A DNA stretch of 64,000 nucleotides from Bacteroidales bacterium (GTDB lineage: Bacteria; Bacteroidota; Bacteroidia; Bacteroidales; F082). The stretch is taken from assembly GCA_028277395.1 (NCBI GenBank), contig JANQGJ010000019.1, forward strand, positions 57,909 to 121,908, written 5' to 3'. A program made the translations under genes and the position numbers. A model generated the notes under the pieces. It was not told where the DNA came from, made no database searches, and saw only the letters and a list, made by a program, of their open reading frames with translations. This document shows, piece after piece, positions 62,163-64,000 of the stretch (the stretch's first letter is position 1; each line of letters begins with the position of its first letter).

Positions 62163-63695
62163 TTATACAGTTAGATCTTTTTTCTTTACGAAGATAGTTG
62201 TGAGTACGGCAATTACCAAGGCAACAATAAAAGTCAATAATCTGGATGTAATAATTTCGTCCATACCCGTACTTATCCAGATAATCGTAAACAGTAACCC
62301 GGAAATAATAGTACACAGAGCTGCAATACCATGGAACTTTTTCCAAAACAGGGTAAGCAAAATAACAACTGAGAATGTTGATCCAATGCCGGCCCAAACA
62401 TAACCTACAATAGTGTATATCATGTCGCCTGAAGAATAATAAGCTAATACTAGGGCAACCAGCGAGAGAGCTGCTGTAACGATCCTTGATAATCTGAGAG
62501 ACGTTTTCTGTCCAATATCATTTTTTCTTAATGGCTTAATGATGTTTTCGCTCAATTCAGTTGATGAAAGAATTAAAAGAGAGTTTGCGGTAGATATTAT
62601 TGCAGCAAGAACTCCGGTGATTAGAATTCCTGCAATAACAGGGTGAAACAGGGTTGTCAAAACTTCAGGCATAACTGTTTCCTGATCGGAAAGTCCGGCA
62701 GGTCCAAATAACGCAATCCCAATCCATCCTATCATTAGTGCACCAATGTATGCTATGATTGTCCATGCAACGCCAATATTTCTGGCTTTTTTCGCTTCTT
62801 TTGCATCAGTTATAGCCATAAATCTCATACTAAGCTGAGGTTGCCCGCCAAGATATCCAAAAAACCATGAAAATGCTCCCGCAATAATAATTCCGGTTCC
62901 AAGACCCGTTATTATACCACTCATATTAGGGAAAATACCATTCAGAAAATTATGCAGAGACGAATCTTCCTGCAAAACTGCACCTCCTGTAAGTGTTGAA
63001 TACGAATCGCCTGATTTGGTAAGAGCTTCAGAGATGCCTGATGCAAACGCTGCTCCTTCGGGAAGGTTGGATAAATATATGATCCCGGCAATAGGGGCTA
63101 TAATTAGGGTAATGATCATTATTATTGCCTGAACAGCATCAGTATATGTAACGCTCCTGAATCCACCATAAATAGTATAAGGAATAACAAGTCCGACTAC
63201 AATTAACATTCCGTATATCTTCTCAATCCCAAAAAGATTTTCAAGTGTTTTGCCTCCTCCGATAAATTGTGCTCCCACGTAAAAGAAGAAGAAAAAAACA
63301 ATAGTAAAACTACCAGTTATTCTTAACCATCTGCCTGCTTCACCATGACTCTTAGCAATATAATCGGTAAAGGTATCAACTTCATGTTTTTCTGCGGCAT
63401 CCCTTAACCTCCAGGCAAGTAATATCCATGCGAAAATAATTCCAGCAACACAGCCGATGGCCGTCCATATTTCAAGTAAACCTGTTGCATATGCGGCACC
63501 AGGGAGCCCAAGTAATGCCCATGAAGATTCACCTGTTGCCCTTTCGGATAAAGCAGCAATCCAGCCGGGAAGTTTGCGGCCGGCAATGGCAAAATCTGAT
63601 CCTGTTTTAACTTTTTTCCCCTGATAAAATCCAAGAAAAATTATGAAAGCCATGTAAATAATCATTACGATCAGCATCTGGGTCTGGTGTTCCAT
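62163..63695 (-). CDS. putP: Sodium/solute symporter, PutP-like
   Basis: A protein of 510 residues with about thirteen membrane segments. The N-terminal SERATGESSWALLGLPGAAY and the GGFRSVTYTDAVQA segments closely resemble the Na+/proline symporter PutP of E. coli (SDMSGWLLMGLPGA and similar). This fits with pruA in the window, although they lie about 14 kb apart. The substrate could instead be another small organic ion. It heads a two-gene transcript with the cupin gene. Confidence 0.85.
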   Translation of the reverse strand: MEHQTQMLIVMIIYMAFIIFLGFYQGKKVKTGSDFAIAGRKLPGWIAALSERATGESSWALLGLPGAAYATGLLEIWTAIGCVAGIIFAWILLAWRLRDAAEKHEVDTFTDYIAKSHGEAGRWLRITGSFTIVFFFFFYVGAQFIGGGKTLENLFGIEKIYGMLIVVGLVIPYTIYGGFRSVTYTDAVQAIIMIITLIIAPIAGIIYLSNLPEGAAFASGISEALTKSGDSYSTLTGGAVLQEDSSLHNFLNGIFPNMSGIITGLGTGIIIAGAFSWFFGYLGGQPQLSMRFMAITDAKEAKKARNIGVAWTIIAYIGALMIGWIGIALFGPAGLSDQETVMPEVLTTLFHPVIAGILITGVLAAIISTANSLLILSSTELSENIIKPLRKNDIGQKTSLRLSRIVTAALSLVALVLAYYSSGDMIYTIVGYVWAGIGSTFSVVILLTLFWKKFHGIAALCTIISGLLFTIIWISTGMDEIITSRLLTFIVALVIAVLTTIFVKKKDLTV

Positions 63696-63735
63696 ATAGC
63701 AAATTTAATGTGTGTAGATTAAGAAAATTCGTAAG

Positions 63736-63743
63736 CAAATCTA
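63736..63743 (-). promoter_or_regulatory. -7 promoter box of the PutP-like gene
   Basis: Minus-strand TAGATTTG, a perfect TAnnTTTG match, with a leader of about 35 nt. A second perfect match at 63700-63707 would start at the ATG itself. Confidence 0.45.
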
Positions 63744-63846
63744 AAAAATATACTTATTTACCTGAATAATTTGTTATTATGAATCTTCTGTTTTTCAATG
63801 AATCACTATAATATGATTAAATAACCGTTGGGTGGAGCTAAATTTA

Positions 63847-63854
63847 TAAATTTG
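63847..63854 (+). promoter_or_regulatory. -7 promoter box of the gene at the right edge
   Basis: TAAATTTG, a perfect TAnnTTTG match, pointing to a plus-strand gene that starts about 60 bases downstream and continues past the window. Confidence 0.45.
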
Positions 63855-63917
63855 CTTACTAAACCAAATAAGATGAAATGAACATAAATTTTCAGCATCC
63901 TAATATACCAACCGAGG

Positions 63918-64000
63918 ATGATTAAAATTTTTGCGAAAGCGGAGATTTATCGGAGTGGTACCATGGGTGCGAGAATTTTTTATTTAATTCATTATCAATA
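63918..64000 (+). CDS. Start of an unidentified gene, cut by window edge
   Basis: An open frame begins with ATG at 63918 (MIKIFAKAEIYRSGTMG) and continues without stop through the last base. The -7 box at 63847 gives a leader of about 57 nt. Only 27 codons are present; the second ATG at 63963 is an alternative start. Too little to assign a family. Confidence 0.35.
   Translation, partial: MIKIFAKAEIYRSGTMGARIFYLIHYQ

Noticed and set aside
1..64000. tRNA or rRNA genes, CRISPR array, insertion sequence, origin of replication
   Set aside because: No sequence of such kind recognised while reading both strands; a computed tRNA or CRISPR scan was not possible here.

Overview
The window is AT-rich chromosomal DNA of a Bacteroidetes bacterium, probably Bacteroidales/Marinilabiliales-like (tentative; no rRNA gene is present). 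The evidence is gldF/gldG gliding genes, a SusC/SusD pair, type IX secretion (T9SS) C-terminal sorting domains on several secreted proteins, an RprX/RprY-like two-component pair, and many copies of the Bacteroidetes -7 promoter element TAnnTTTG a short distance upstream of start codons. I saw no rRNA, tRNA, CRISPR array, insertion sequence or prophage. The genes are mostly intact; only the two edge genes are cut.

Layout. 1-6321: the end of dprA, then gldF-gldG-DUF4340 and menC-menE (menaquinone), all co-directional. 6559-7780: a lone receiver-domain protein and an ATP-cone/PD-(D/E)XK nuclease fusion. 7909-26273: starch locus 1, with a T9SS-secreted GH13 amylase, SusC, SusD, SusE/F-like lipoprotein, a lipoprotein GH13 amylase, a secreted two-module carbohydrate-binding protein and a LacI-family regulator. 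An unexplained three-gene operon of secreted proteins (19555-24027) is embedded in it. 26520-34210: an AAA/DUF4143 ATPase with periodic operator-like repeats, a divergent hcpR-like/hcp pair with one perfect palindrome between them, ansA, tatD, a LOG-family protein, a small P-loop kinase and an outer-membrane-like protein. 34259-37837: tolC, an HlyD/MacA-type adaptor and tsaB. 38100-42860: a secreted M1 peptidase, an AlkD-like glycosylase, a zinc-ribbon membrane protein and a serine hydrolase. 42877-45009: response regulator and histidine kinase. 45106-45230: a candidate small RNA. 45338-48575: two aldehyde dehydrogenases (ALDH7 type and pruA). 48932-50928: porin-like protein plus ammonium transporter. 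51109-61761: starch locus 2, a five-gene run of GH13, GH31, GH13, histidine kinase and LuxR-type regulator, divergent from a trehalose-synthase-like gene. 61792-63695: cupin and a PutP-like sodium symporter.

How the parts may work together (inference). Surface amylase and the two-module binding protein would degrade and hold starch outside the cell, SusC/SusD would import oligosaccharides, the lipoprotein and periplasmic GH13/GH31 enzymes would finish hydrolysis, and the cytoplasmic TreS-like enzyme would interconvert maltose and trehalose. Four copies of a GCAAACGnnTGC-like box, typical of LacI-family operators, lie near the promoters of both starch loci and suggest that the single LacI regulator at 25266-26273 links them, although they are about 35 kb apart. 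No SusR, no maltose permease and no glucokinase are in view.
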